Shown here one piece after another: positions 24,456 through 33,966 of a DNA stretch of 64,000 nt (the stretch's first letter is position 1; the number at the start of each line of letters is the position of its first letter). Below the pieces are notes generated by a model that saw only the letters and a program-made list of their open reading frames with translations, searched no databases and was not told the DNA's origin. Made by a program: the position numbers and the translations under genes. The stretch comes from Nesterenkonia sandarakina (GTDB lineage: Bacteria > Actinomycetota > Actinomycetes > Actinomycetales > Micrococcaceae): assembly GCF_013410215.1 (NCBI RefSeq), contig NZ_JACCFQ010000001.1, positions 124,001 through 188,000 on the forward strand. Direction: 5' to 3'.

Positions 24456-25982
24456 ATGACCGAACCACGCAGCACCGGCGTCCAGGCGCCAGGCCAGCAC
24501 ACGCACAGCAAGGGACTGAGCATCGGCAGCATCGGCGCCCTCGGCGCCGTGGTGATCGGCGTGTCCACGATCGCTCCCGCCTACACCCTCTCCGGGGCGC
24601 TGGGCCCGACCGCCTCCGCCGTCGGGGACCACCTGCCGGCGGTGCTCATCGTCGGGTTCCTGCCGATGCTGCTGGTCGCGCTGGGTTACCGTCAGCTCAA
24701 CCGGGCGATGCCTGATGCCGGGACCACCTTCACCTGGGCCTCGAAGGCCTTCGGCCCGTGGATCGGCTGGATGGGCAGCTGGGGGCTGCTCGCCGCGACC
24801 ATCCTGGTGCTCTCCAACCTGGCCGGGATCGCGGTGGACTTCTTCTACCTCGCGATCAGCCAGATCACCGGAGTCGACTCCATCGCGGAGCTGACCCGGA
24901 ACGTTCCGGTCAACGTGATCACCTGCGTGATCTTCATGGCGGCGGCCGCCTATGTCTCCTACCGGGGCATGGAGACCACCAAGACCGTGCAGTATGTGCT
25001 GGTCTCCTTCCAGGTGCTGGTGCTGCTGTGGTTCGCCGTCGCGGCCTTCCGGCAGGTCGCGGCTGGCTCAGCCTTCGACGCGACCGCCTTCAGCTGGGAG
25101 TGGTTCAACCCCTTCGGCATCGAGTCCTTCTCCGCCTTCTCCGCAGGCATCGCGCTCTCGGTGTTCATCTACTGGGGCTGGGACGTGGTGCTGACCATGA
25201 ATGAGGAATCCCGCGGCACCACCACCACCCCGGGCCGGGCCGCCATCCTGACCATCCTGGTGGTGGTCAGCCTCTACACCGTGGTCACCCTGGGTGCGCT
25301 GACCTTCTCCGGGGTCTCCGACGGCGAGTTCGGCCTGGGCAACCCAGACATCCAGGAGAACGTCTTCGCCGCGCTGGCCGGTCCGGTCATGGGACCGATG
25401 GCGATCCTGATGTCCCTGGCGGTGCTCTCCTCCTCGGCGGCCTCGCTGCAGTCCACGATGATCTCCCCGGCCCGGACGATGCTGGCCATGGGCCACTACG
25501 GAGCGCTGAACCGCAAGTACTCGCAGGTCAGCCCGCGGTACCAGACGCCGGCCTACGCCACCGTGGTCGCGGTGGTGATCGCCTCAGCGTTCTACGTGGT
25601 GATGCGCATCATCTCGGAGAACGTCTTGTGGGACACCATCACCACGCTGGGCATGATGGTCTGCTTCTACTACGGGATCACCGCCCTGGCCTGCGTCTGG
25701 TACTTCCGCAAGGAGGCCACGACCTCGGCCGGAGATTTCTTCAACAAGCTCCTGGCACCCCTGGTGGGCGGGATCCTGCTGCTGATCTTCTTCTTCCAGA
25801 CCATCTGGGACTCCATGGATCCGGACTACGGCTCGGGCTCGGAGATCGGCGGCGTCGGCCTGGTCTTCATCCTGGGCATGTTCGTCTTCGTCCTGGGCAT
25901 CGCGGCGATGTTCTGGCAGCACCACAAGCGGCCGGAGTTCTTCCGCCGCCGCTTCGAGACCACCGAGTTCCCCACCACCTGA
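24456..25982 (+). CDS. APC family permease, probable putrescine/polyamine importer
   Basis: This is a 508-residue amino acid-polyamine-organocation transporter with about 12-14 helices. Helix 1 carries the unwound GVSTIAPAYTLSGALG segment used for substrate binding. The N-terminus is short and cytoplasmic. GAGGAG lies just before the ATG. Position between the putrescine oxidase/Usp genes and agmatine deiminase argues for import of putrescine or agmatine; sequence alone does not fix the substrate. The overall sequence resembles other actinobacterial APC members found with polyamine enzymes. Confidence 0.87.
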   Translation: MTEPRSTGVQAPGQHTHSKGLSIGSIGALGAVVIGVSTIAPAYTLSGALGPTASAVGDHLPAVLIVGFLPMLLVALGYRQLNRAMPDAGTTFTWASKAFGPWIGWMGSWGLLAATILVLSNLAGIAVDFFYLAISQITGVDSIAELTRNVPVNVITCVIFMAAAAYVSYRGMETTKTVQYVLVSFQVLVLLWFAVAAFRQVAAGSAFDATAFSWEWFNPFGIESFSAFSAGIALSVFIYWGWDVVLTMNEESRGTTTTPGRAAILTILVVVSLYTVVTLGALTFSGVSDGEFGLGNPDIQENVFAALAGPVMGPMAILMSLAVLSSSAASLQSTMISPARTMLAMGHYGALNRKYSQVSPRYQTPAYATVVAVVIASAFYVVMRIISENVLWDTITTLGMMVCFYYGITALACVWYFRKEATTSAGDFFNKLLAPLVGGILLLIFFFQTIWDSMDPDYGSGSEIGGVGLVFILGMFVFVLGIAAMFWQHHKRPEFFRRRFETTEFPTT

Positions 25983-25991
25983 CGGAGCCCC

Positions 25992-27131
25992 ATGACCTCC
26001 CCTGACACCACACTGCGCATGCCCCCGGAATGGGCCCCTCATGAGCGCACCTGGATGGCGTTCCCGCCCGCCAATGCCACCTTCGGAGAGCCCGGCTCCG
26101 CCACACTGGGCGCCGCCCGGGAGGCCTGGGCACGCGTGGCGCGGAAGATCGCTGAGTATGAGCCGGTCACCGTGGTGAGCGCGCCGTTGGACCTTCCGAT
26201 CGCCCAGGAGCTGCTCGGCGACGCCGTGACGCTGCGCCCGATGCCCCTGGACGACGCCTGGATGCGCGATATCGGCCCCAGCTTCGTGCACCGGGCTGAC
26301 GGCGAGCTGGCCGCCGTGGACTGGGTGTTCAACGGCTGGGGTGCCCAGAGCTGGGCCACCTGGACCAAGGATGAACACATCGCGGCCGCGATCACCGCGG
26401 TGACCGGAGCGGCCCGGGTCTCCAGCCTGCTGGTCAACGAGGGAGGCGCCTTCCACGTGGACGGACGCGGCACGGTCCTGCTCACCGAGACGGTGCAGCG
26501 CGATCCGGGCCGCAACCCGGAGCTCTCCCACGCCCAGGTCGAAGCCGAGATCCACGCCCTGCTGGGCACCACCCAGGCCGTGTGGTTCCCGCGCGGACTG
26601 ACCCGTGACTACGAGGAGTTCGGCACCCGCGGCCACGTGGACATGTTCGCCGCCTTCACCCCGTCCGGGAGCATCCTGCTGCACCGGCAGGATGACCCGG
26701 AACACCCCGACCATGCGGTCACCCGTGAGCTGCGCACCTTCCTGGAGACCGCGCGCGACGCCGCCGGCGAGCCGTTCCAGATCATCGACGTGCCGGCTCC
26801 GAAGACCATCCTGGACGACGGTGAGCACGTGGACTGGACCTATATCAACCACTATGTGGCCAACGGCGTGGTGCTGCTGTGCGCCTATGACGACCCGCAC
26901 GACGACGACGCCGCCGCGATCCTGGCGCAGGCCTACCCCGACCGGCGCATCGAGCTGCTCGACGCCCGGGACATCCTGCGATTCGGCGGTGGCATCCACT
27001 GCATCACCCAGCAGCAGCCGGCGCCGGTCAACCGCGCCGCTCCGCTGGACCAGAGGGCTCCGCTGGACCAGAAGGCACCGGCAGGCCAGAGCGCGCCGGC
27101 AGGCCAGAGCGCAGGGCCGGGTCGCGGATGA
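25992..27131 (+). CDS. aguA: Agmatine deiminase
   Basis: Agmatine deiminase hydrolyses agmatine to N-carbamoylputrescine and ammonia. The 379-residue protein has MPPEWAPHERTWMAFP at the N-terminus and DDAWMRDIGPSF (substrate acids) near residue 90. The RGHVDMFAAF histidine motif and the nucleophile Cys337 in GGGIHCITQQQP are both present. The family normally ends shortly after this cysteine. Here a ~40-residue tail follows, encoded by four 18-bp repeats at 27039-27110 (two APLDQR/K units, two APAGQS units). The gene follows the permease by 9 bp, and its stop overlaps the amidase start. Confidence 0.93.
   Translation: MTSPDTTLRMPPEWAPHERTWMAFPPANATFGEPGSATLGAAREAWARVARKIAEYEPVTVVSAPLDLPIAQELLGDAVTLRPMPLDDAWMRDIGPSFVHRADGELAAVDWVFNGWGAQSWATWTKDEHIAAAITAVTGAARVSSLLVNEGGAFHVDGRGTVLLTETVQRDPGRNPELSHAQVEAEIHALLGTTQAVWFPRGLTRDYEEFGTRGHVDMFAAFTPSGSILLHRQDDPEHPDHAVTRELRTFLETARDAAGEPFQIIDVPAPKTILDDGEHVDWTYINHYVANGVVLLCAYDDPHDDDAAAILAQAYPDRRIELLDARDILRFGGGIHCITQQQPAPVNRAAPLDQRAPLDQKAPAGQSAPAGQSAGPGRG
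27039..27110 (+). repeat. Four 18-bp in-frame repeats at the aguA 3' end
   Basis: Units at 27039-27056 and 27057-27074 (GCTCCGCTGGACCAGARG), then 27075-27092 and 27093-27110 (GCRCCGGCAGGCCAGAGC). They keep the frame and extend the protein with hydrophilic hexapeptides. Confidence 0.85.
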
Positions 27132-28879
27132 GCGCCACGACCTTTGACGTCGTCGAAGCCACGATCCCCGAGCTCCGCGCGGCTCTGGAGGGCGGCGAGG
27201 TCACCAGCGAGGCGCTGGTGCAGGCCTACCTGGATCGGATCGAGGCCTATGACCAGCGTGCCGGCCGCCACGGACCCGCGCTGGGCTCCGTGGTCGTGCT
27301 GAATCCACGCGCCCTGGAAGAAGCCCGGGCCAGCGACGCCCGGCGCGCCGCCGGTGAGCCGCTGGGCTCCCTGGAGGGGATCCCCTACACCGCCAAGGAC
27401 AGCTATAAGGCGGAGGGGCTGACCGTGGCCGCCGGCTCCCCCGCCTTCGCGGAACTGGTGGCCGGCCAGGATTCCTTCGTGGTGGGGCGGCTGCGCGGCG
27501 CCGGCGCGATCCTGCTGGGGCTCACGAACATGCCCCCGCTGGCCAACGGCGGGATGCAGCGCGGCCTCTACGGCCGGGCGGAGAGCCCCTACAACTCCGA
27601 GTATCTGACCTCGGCCTTCGCCTCGGGGTCCTCCAACGGGTCCGGCACCGCCACTGCGGCCAGCTTCGCCAGCTTCGGCCTGGCGGAGGAGACCTGGTCC
27701 TCTGGCCGCGCCCCGGCGTCGAACAACGCGCTCTGCGCGTACACCCCCTCCTGGGGGGTGATCTCCATGCGCGGGAACTGGCCGCTGGTGCCCACTATGG
27801 ACGTCATCGTGCCGCACACCCGCAGCATGACCGACATGCTCGAGATCCTGGAGGTCATCGTCGCCGATGATCCGCACCCCCGGGGAGACTTCTGGCGCGT
27901 CCAACCCTGGCACCGGCTGCCCCCGACCTCAGCCCTGCGCCCCGCCTCCTACACCAGCCTGGGCGCACCAGATGAGGAGACCGCCCGCGAGATCCTCACC
28001 GGGGTCAGCATCGGCGTGCCACGGATATACCTGGGCGAGGACCCGGAGGCCGGGACGCGTGGCCCAAGTCCCAGTGGGATCACCGGCATCGGCGGGTCCA
28101 CCGGGCGCCCGGTGTCTCCGCGCGCCTCGGTGCTCACCCTGTGGGAGACCGCCGCAGAGAGCCTTCGCGCCGCCGGTGCCAGGCTCACGCGCAGCGACCT
28201 GCCGGTGGTCTCCAACTACGAGGGCGACCGGCCCGATGCGCCGAGCATCACGACCCGGGGGCTCGTCCCCCCGGAGTACCTGCGCCAGGAGGTGGGGCTG
28301 CTCTCCGCCTGGGCCTGCGAGGACTTTCTGGCCGCGAACGCGGATCCCGCGCTGCACAGCATGGTCCGCGTGGACGGGGCGCAGATCTTCCCGACTCCGC
28401 CCGGGGCGCTGCCGGATCGCTACGACGGCTTCGAGGATGACATCGCGACCCTGCCCGAGCTCGTGCGCGAGCACCCCAACCTGCGCCTGGAGACCCTGCC
28501 GCTGATGCGCGAGGGCATCGAGGGTCTCCTGCGCACCCGGGAGCTGGACTTCGAGCAGTGGCTGGACCAGCACGGCTTCGATGTGATCGCCTTCCCTGCG
28601 GTGGCCGACGTGGGCCCCGCCGATGCCGACACCTCCGAGGCATCGGCCGAGCTGGCCTGGCGCAACGGGGTCTGGGTGGCCAACGGCAACCTGGTCTGGC
28701 GCCACCTGGGGATTCCCACCGTGACCGTGCCCATGGGCACCATGGCCGACACGTCGATGCCGGTGGGACTGACCTTCGCCGGGCGCGCCCATGACGACGC
28801 CCGGCTGCTGCAGATCGCCGCCGCCTTCGAGGCCACGGGCAGGCGCCGCACCGAACCGCCGCTGACCCCGCGGCTCTGA
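27128..28879 (+). CDS. Amidase signature enzyme, candidate N-carbamoylputrescine amidase
   Basis: The 583-residue protein carries the Ser-cisSer-Lys triad of the amidase signature family. Lys90 is in IPYTAKDSY, cis-Ser169 in ASGSSNGSG, and the nucleophile Ser192 in ETWSSGRAPAS. The last motif differs from the usual DTGGSIR, so the active-site entry may be unusual. It starts in an ATGA overlap with the agmatine deiminase stop, so the two are co-translated. Agmatine deiminase needs a partner to cleave N-carbamoylputrescine, and the normal nitrilase-type AguB is absent. This enzyme is therefore the natural candidate, but that is inference. It is longer than typical amidases (450-500). Confidence 0.85.
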   Translation: MSATTFDVVEATIPELRAALEGGEVTSEALVQAYLDRIEAYDQRAGRHGPALGSVVVLNPRALEEARASDARRAAGEPLGSLEGIPYTAKDSYKAEGLTVAAGSPAFAELVAGQDSFVVGRLRGAGAILLGLTNMPPLANGGMQRGLYGRAESPYNSEYLTSAFASGSSNGSGTATAASFASFGLAEETWSSGRAPASNNALCAYTPSWGVISMRGNWPLVPTMDVIVPHTRSMTDMLEILEVIVADDPHPRGDFWRVQPWHRLPPTSALRPASYTSLGAPDEETAREILTGVSIGVPRIYLGEDPEAGTRGPSPSGITGIGGSTGRPVSPRASVLTLWETAAESLRAAGARLTRSDLPVVSNYEGDRPDAPSITTRGLVPPEYLRQEVGLLSAWACEDFLAANADPALHSMVRVDGAQIFPTPPGALPDRYDGFEDDIATLPELVREHPNLRLETLPLMREGIEGLLRTRELDFEQWLDQHGFDVIAFPAVADVGPADADTSEASAELAWRNGVWVANGNLVWRHLGIPTVTVPMGTMADTSMPVGLTFAGRAHDDARLLQIAAAFEATGRRRTEPPLTPRL

Positions 28880-29002
28880 ACCGCCCCGTTCACGCCAGAA
28901 CCGACACTGGGCTGGCACGCAGCAACCCGGCACCGACTCCCCTCCCCACTCCTCCCCCGCACCCCCAGCGCAGCACATCCCTCTTGTGAAAGGCAGACTC
29001 CG

Positions 29003-30418
29003 ATGACCACCCCGACCAGCACCACCCCCGGCCCGCCCCAGTCGCTCACGGACCTGCCGACCCGGCTCCCACAGCGCCGCGAGCTGCTCACCGAGGTCCC
29101 AGGACCGGCCTCCAGGGAGCTGGCGCAGCGCCGAGCGGCCGCCGTGCCCTCCAGCGCGGTCTCCGTGATGCCGGTCTACGTCGCCGACGCTGACGGCGGC
29201 GTGATCCGCGACGTCGACGGCAACAGCTTCGTGGACCTGGGCTCCGGGATCGCGGTCACCTCGGTGGGCGCCAGCGACCCCGCCGTGGTCACCGCGGTGG
29301 CCGAGCAGGTGACGCACTTCACGCACACCTGTTTCATGGTGACCCCCTACCAGGGCTACATCGAAGTCGCCGAGGAGCTGGCCCGACTGACCCCGGGCGA
29401 GCACACCAAGCGCACCGTGCTGTTCAACTCCGGGGCCGAAGCAGTGGAGAACGCGGTGAAGATCGCCCGGCTCGCCACGGGCCGGCAGGCCGTGGTGGCC
29501 TTCGACCACGCCTACCACGGGCGCACGAACCTGACCATGGCGCTGACCGCGAAGTCCATGCCGTATAAATCCAACTTCGGGCCCTTCGCCCCGGAGGTCT
29601 ACCGGATGCCGATGAGCTACCCCTACCGCGACGCGCACCCGAAGATCAGCGGCAAGACCGCGGCGAAGCGGGCCATCGATCAGATGGAGAAACAGATCGG
29701 CGCCAGCTCCATCGCCGCGATCCTGATCGAACCCATCCAGGGCGAAGGCGGATTCATCGTTCCTGCCGAAGGGTTCCTGCCCACCCTGGCGGACTGGGCG
29801 CAGAAGCACGGCGTCGTCTTCATCGCTGATGAGGTGCAGTCCGGGTTCTGCCGCACCGGTGACTGGTTCGCCTCCCAGAACGAAGGAGTGGTCCCGGACC
29901 TGGTCACCATGGCCAAGGGGATCGCCGGAGGCATGCCGCTCTCAGCGGTCACTGGGCGCGCCGAGCTGCTCGACGCGGTGCACCCCGGCGGGCTCGGCGG
30001 CACCTACGGCGGAAACCCAGTGGCCTGCGCCGCAGCCCTGGCGGCGATCAAGACCATGAAGGACCACGACCTCGCCGGGAGGGCCCGCGCCATCGAAGCG
30101 CTGGTGCTGCCTCGGCTGCGCACCCTGGCCGATGAGCTGGGCACCGATCAAGGCCCCATCGGTGACATCCGGGGCCGTGGCGCGATGCTGGCCCTGGAGC
30201 TGGTGAAGCCCGGCACCACCGAACCGGACCCGGAGACCACCCGCGCCGTGGCCGCGGAGTGCCTGGCTCAGGGCGTGCTGATCCTGACCTGCGGCACCTA
30301 CGGCAACGTGATTCGGCTGCTCCCCCCGCTGGTGATCAGCCAGGAGCTGCTGGAGGACGCACTGGGAGTCCTGGAGAACGCGCTGCGCCGGCACAGCATC
30401 ACTGGCGGAGAGGGCTGA
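29003..30418 (+). CDS. gabT: 4-aminobutyrate aminotransferase
   Basis: GabT transfers the amino group of GABA to 2-oxoglutarate, giving succinic semialdehyde. The 471-residue class III PLP enzyme shows NSGAEAVENAVKIAR (phosphate binding), the YHGRTNLTMALT segment, Asp276 in ADEVQSGF, and the PLP-binding Lys305 in TMAKGIAGG. It ends close to the ATG of the dehydrogenase (3 bp gap). A 123-bp gap with no clear promoter separates it from the amidase, with AAAGG before the ATG, so it may be read from the upstream promoter or its own. Confidence 0.94.
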   Translation: MTTPTSTTPGPPQSLTDLPTRLPQRRELLTEVPGPASRELAQRRAAAVPSSAVSVMPVYVADADGGVIRDVDGNSFVDLGSGIAVTSVGASDPAVVTAVAEQVTHFTHTCFMVTPYQGYIEVAEELARLTPGEHTKRTVLFNSGAEAVENAVKIARLATGRQAVVAFDHAYHGRTNLTMALTAKSMPYKSNFGPFAPEVYRMPMSYPYRDAHPKISGKTAAKRAIDQMEKQIGASSIAAILIEPIQGEGGFIVPAEGFLPTLADWAQKHGVVFIADEVQSGFCRTGDWFASQNEGVVPDLVTMAKGIAGGMPLSAVTGRAELLDAVHPGGLGGTYGGNPVACAAALAAIKTMKDHDLAGRARAIEALVLPRLRTLADELGTDQGPIGDIRGRGAMLALELVKPGTTEPDPETTRAVAAECLAQGVLILTCGTYGNVIRLLPPLVISQELLEDALGVLENALRRHSITGGEG

Positions 30419-30421
30419 ACC

Positions 30422-31990
30422 ATGGACACTCCAGCATCCCAGCACCCGGTCCAGGACGACGCCGCCGCCCAGACCCGCACCACGCAGACCCGCACCACGC
30501 CGAGCCGCGCCACTCCAAGCCGGCAGCGCATCGACGCGCTGCTCGCCGCGACGCCCACCGACCTGTTCATCAACGGGCAGTGGCGGCAGGCCGCCGCCGG
30601 AGCCAGCTTCGCAGTGGAGGACCCGGCCACCGGAGAGACCCTGACCCGGGTGGCCTCCGCCGATGAGACCGATGCGCTCTCCGCCATGGACGCGGCAGCC
30701 GAGGCCCAGGACTCCTGGGCGCGCACCCCTTCCCGGGTCCGCGCGGAGATCCTGCGGCGCGGCTTCGACCTGGTCCAGGACCATGCCGAGGAGCTCGCGC
30801 TGCTGATGACCCTGGAGATGGGCAAGCCGCTGGCGCAGTCCCGCGGAGAGGTCAGCTACGGCGGGGAGTTCCTGCGCTGGTTCTCCGAGGAGGCGGTGCG
30901 TGATCATGGACGCTACGCGGACACCCCGGAGGGGAACCTGCGGATGCTGATCACCCGCAAACCGGTGGGCCCCTGCCTGCTGATCACCCCGTGGAACTTC
31001 CCGCTGGCGATGGCCACCCGGAAGGTCGCCCCGGCCCTGGCCGCTGGATGCACGATGATCCTGAAACCGGCAGCGCTGACCCCGCTGACCTCGCTGTACT
31101 TCACAGCTCTGATGTCTGAGGCCGGGCTACCCGGCGGGGTGCTCAACGTGCTGCCCACCGACTCCCCGGCGTCGATCTCCGGGCCGCTGATGGCGGATCC
31201 GCGGCTGCGCAAGATCTCTTTCACCGGCTCCACCGCGGTGGGCAAGCAGCTGATGAAGCAGGCCACCGAGAACGTGCTGCGCACCTCCATGGAGCTCGGC
31301 GGGAATGGGCCGCTGATCGTGTTCGAGGATGCAGACCTGGACAAGGCTGTGGCCGGGGCGATGGCGGCGAAGCTGCGCAATATGGGCGAGGCCTGCACCG
31401 CGGCCAACCGGGTCCTGGTCCAGGAATCGGTGGCCGAAGAGTTCATCGCGAAGCTGGCTCAGCGCATGTCCGCGCTGCAGGTCGGGTCCGGGCTCGAGGA
31501 CGGCGTCGACGTCGGCCCGCTGATCGACGCGAAGGCCTGCACCTCCGTGGCGGAGCTGGTCGATGACGCCGTGCGCCGGGGCGCCGAAGTGGTGGTCGGG
31601 GGCCAGCGGGGAGACGGCCCGGGGCACTTCTTCGCACCCACGCTGCTGCGCAACGTCTCCCCCGAGGCCAGGGTGGTGCGCGAGGAGATCTTCGGGCCGG
31701 TGGCGCCGGTGCTGACCTTCAGCACCGAGGATGAGGCGGTGGCGATGGCCAACGCCACCGAGTACGGGCTGGCCTCCTACGTGTTCACCGAGAACATCTC
31801 CCGCGGGCTGCGCATCGGGGACCGGCTCGACTTCGGGCTGCTCGGCCTCAACGTCGGGGTGATCTCCAACGCGGCGGCGCCATTCGGCGGAGTCAAGCAG
31901 TCCGGGCTCGGACGCGAGGGCGGCGCCGAGGGCATCGCGGAGTACACCAGCACCCAGTACGTCGGGATCGAGAGCCCCTGGAGCGGATGA
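30422..31990 (+). CDS. gabD: Succinate-semialdehyde dehydrogenase
   Basis: This enzyme oxidises succinic semialdehyde to succinate with NAD(P), the last step from GABA to the TCA cycle. The 522-residue protein has ITPWNFPLAM (~188-197), Glu291 in MELGGNGP and Cys325 in NMGEACTAANR. The GEAC context is typical of GabD. The first ~35 residues are an unusual Thr/Arg-rich extension with repeated QTRTT and PSRAT units that precedes the normal start of the family. A later start is possible but no good ribosome site is seen there. The gene is the last of the polyamine run and is followed by a strong terminator. Confidence 0.93.
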   Translation: MDTPASQHPVQDDAAAQTRTTQTRTTPSRATPSRQRIDALLAATPTDLFINGQWRQAAAGASFAVEDPATGETLTRVASADETDALSAMDAAAEAQDSWARTPSRVRAEILRRGFDLVQDHAEELALLMTLEMGKPLAQSRGEVSYGGEFLRWFSEEAVRDHGRYADTPEGNLRMLITRKPVGPCLLITPWNFPLAMATRKVAPALAAGCTMILKPAALTPLTSLYFTALMSEAGLPGGVLNVLPTDSPASISGPLMADPRLRKISFTGSTAVGKQLMKQATENVLRTSMELGGNGPLIVFEDADLDKAVAGAMAAKLRNMGEACTAANRVLVQESVAEEFIAKLAQRMSALQVGSGLEDGVDVGPLIDAKACTSVAELVDDAVRRGAEVVVGGQRGDGPGHFFAPTLLRNVSPEARVVREEIFGPVAPVLTFSTEDEAVAMANATEYGLASYVFTENISRGLRIGDRLDFGLLGLNVGVISNAAAPFGGVKQSGLGREGGAEGIAEYTSTQYVGIESPWSG

Positions 31991-32041
31991 GCTGGCGCCG
32001 GCCTCGGCACGCAGGTTTCTCTTTGCCGGGGCTATACGCGA

Positions 32042-32080
32042 ACGGCGCGCCCACCAGCACAAGGCTGGCGGGCGCGCCGT
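32042..32080. terminator. Bidirectional terminator between gabD and sahH
   Basis: A 17-bp stem (ACGGCGCGCCCACCAGC at 32042-32058 with 32064-32080, one G-T pair) and a 5-nt loop between convergent genes. Confidence 0.8.
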
Positions 32081-32099
32081 CGTCGTGGTCGCGCGAGGA

Positions 32100-33590
<1,491 letters not shown>

Positions 33591-33672
33591 AGGTGTGGGA
33601 TCCTTTGCGGGTCGCGGATGGAAAATCATGGGCCTTCGCCGGTCAGGGCGCTCGGCAGTACAGAAACCCGGC

Positions 33673-33873
33673 TCAGCGCGGGGCGAGCAGCTTCGGCACG
33701 CCGCGCTCGATCGGGTAGCGCAGGCTGGGGTCGGTGACGGAGATCAGCTGATCCCCGTCCTGCCGCAGCGTGCTGCCGCTGACCGGGCAGCGCAGGATCG
33801 CCAGCAGTTCTGCGGGGAGTGCGGCGGCGGCCCGGTTCGGACTGGGCGCGGCGGAGGGCTGGGCACTTGGCAT
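33673..33873 (-). CDS. Trm112-like small protein
   Basis: From the ATG at 33873 this is a 66-residue protein. After an Ala/Pro/Ser-rich leader it reads [16 protein letters not shown] and then [13 protein letters not shown], the Trm112/YcaR core. Eukaryotic Trm112 activates methyltransferases; bacterial homologues are small zinc-ribbon-like proteins of unknown partner. Only one Cys of the usual pairs remains, so zinc binding is doubtful. A TAGGCT hexamer 7 nt before the ATG supports this start over one at 33921. In related genomes this gene normally follows phosphomannomutase. Confidence 0.78.
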   Translation of the reverse strand: MPSAQPSAAPSPNRAAAALPAELLAILRCPVSGSTLRQDGDQLISVTDPSLRYPIERGVPKLLAPR

Positions 33874-33966
33874 GTCTCCAAGCCTACCGCGCAGGGCATG
33901 CCGGAGGGCCGGCGTCGTCATCTGCGGACACCGGCCCTGTGTGCGGCCCCTCTGGAGCGGGTGGGC

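Noticed and set aside
33591-33672. SAH riboswitch upstream of sahH
   Set aside because: The 82-bp gap shows no SAH-riboswitch core (no conserved GAGGRGCGCUGC-type helix) and is too short for a full aptamer plus a leader.
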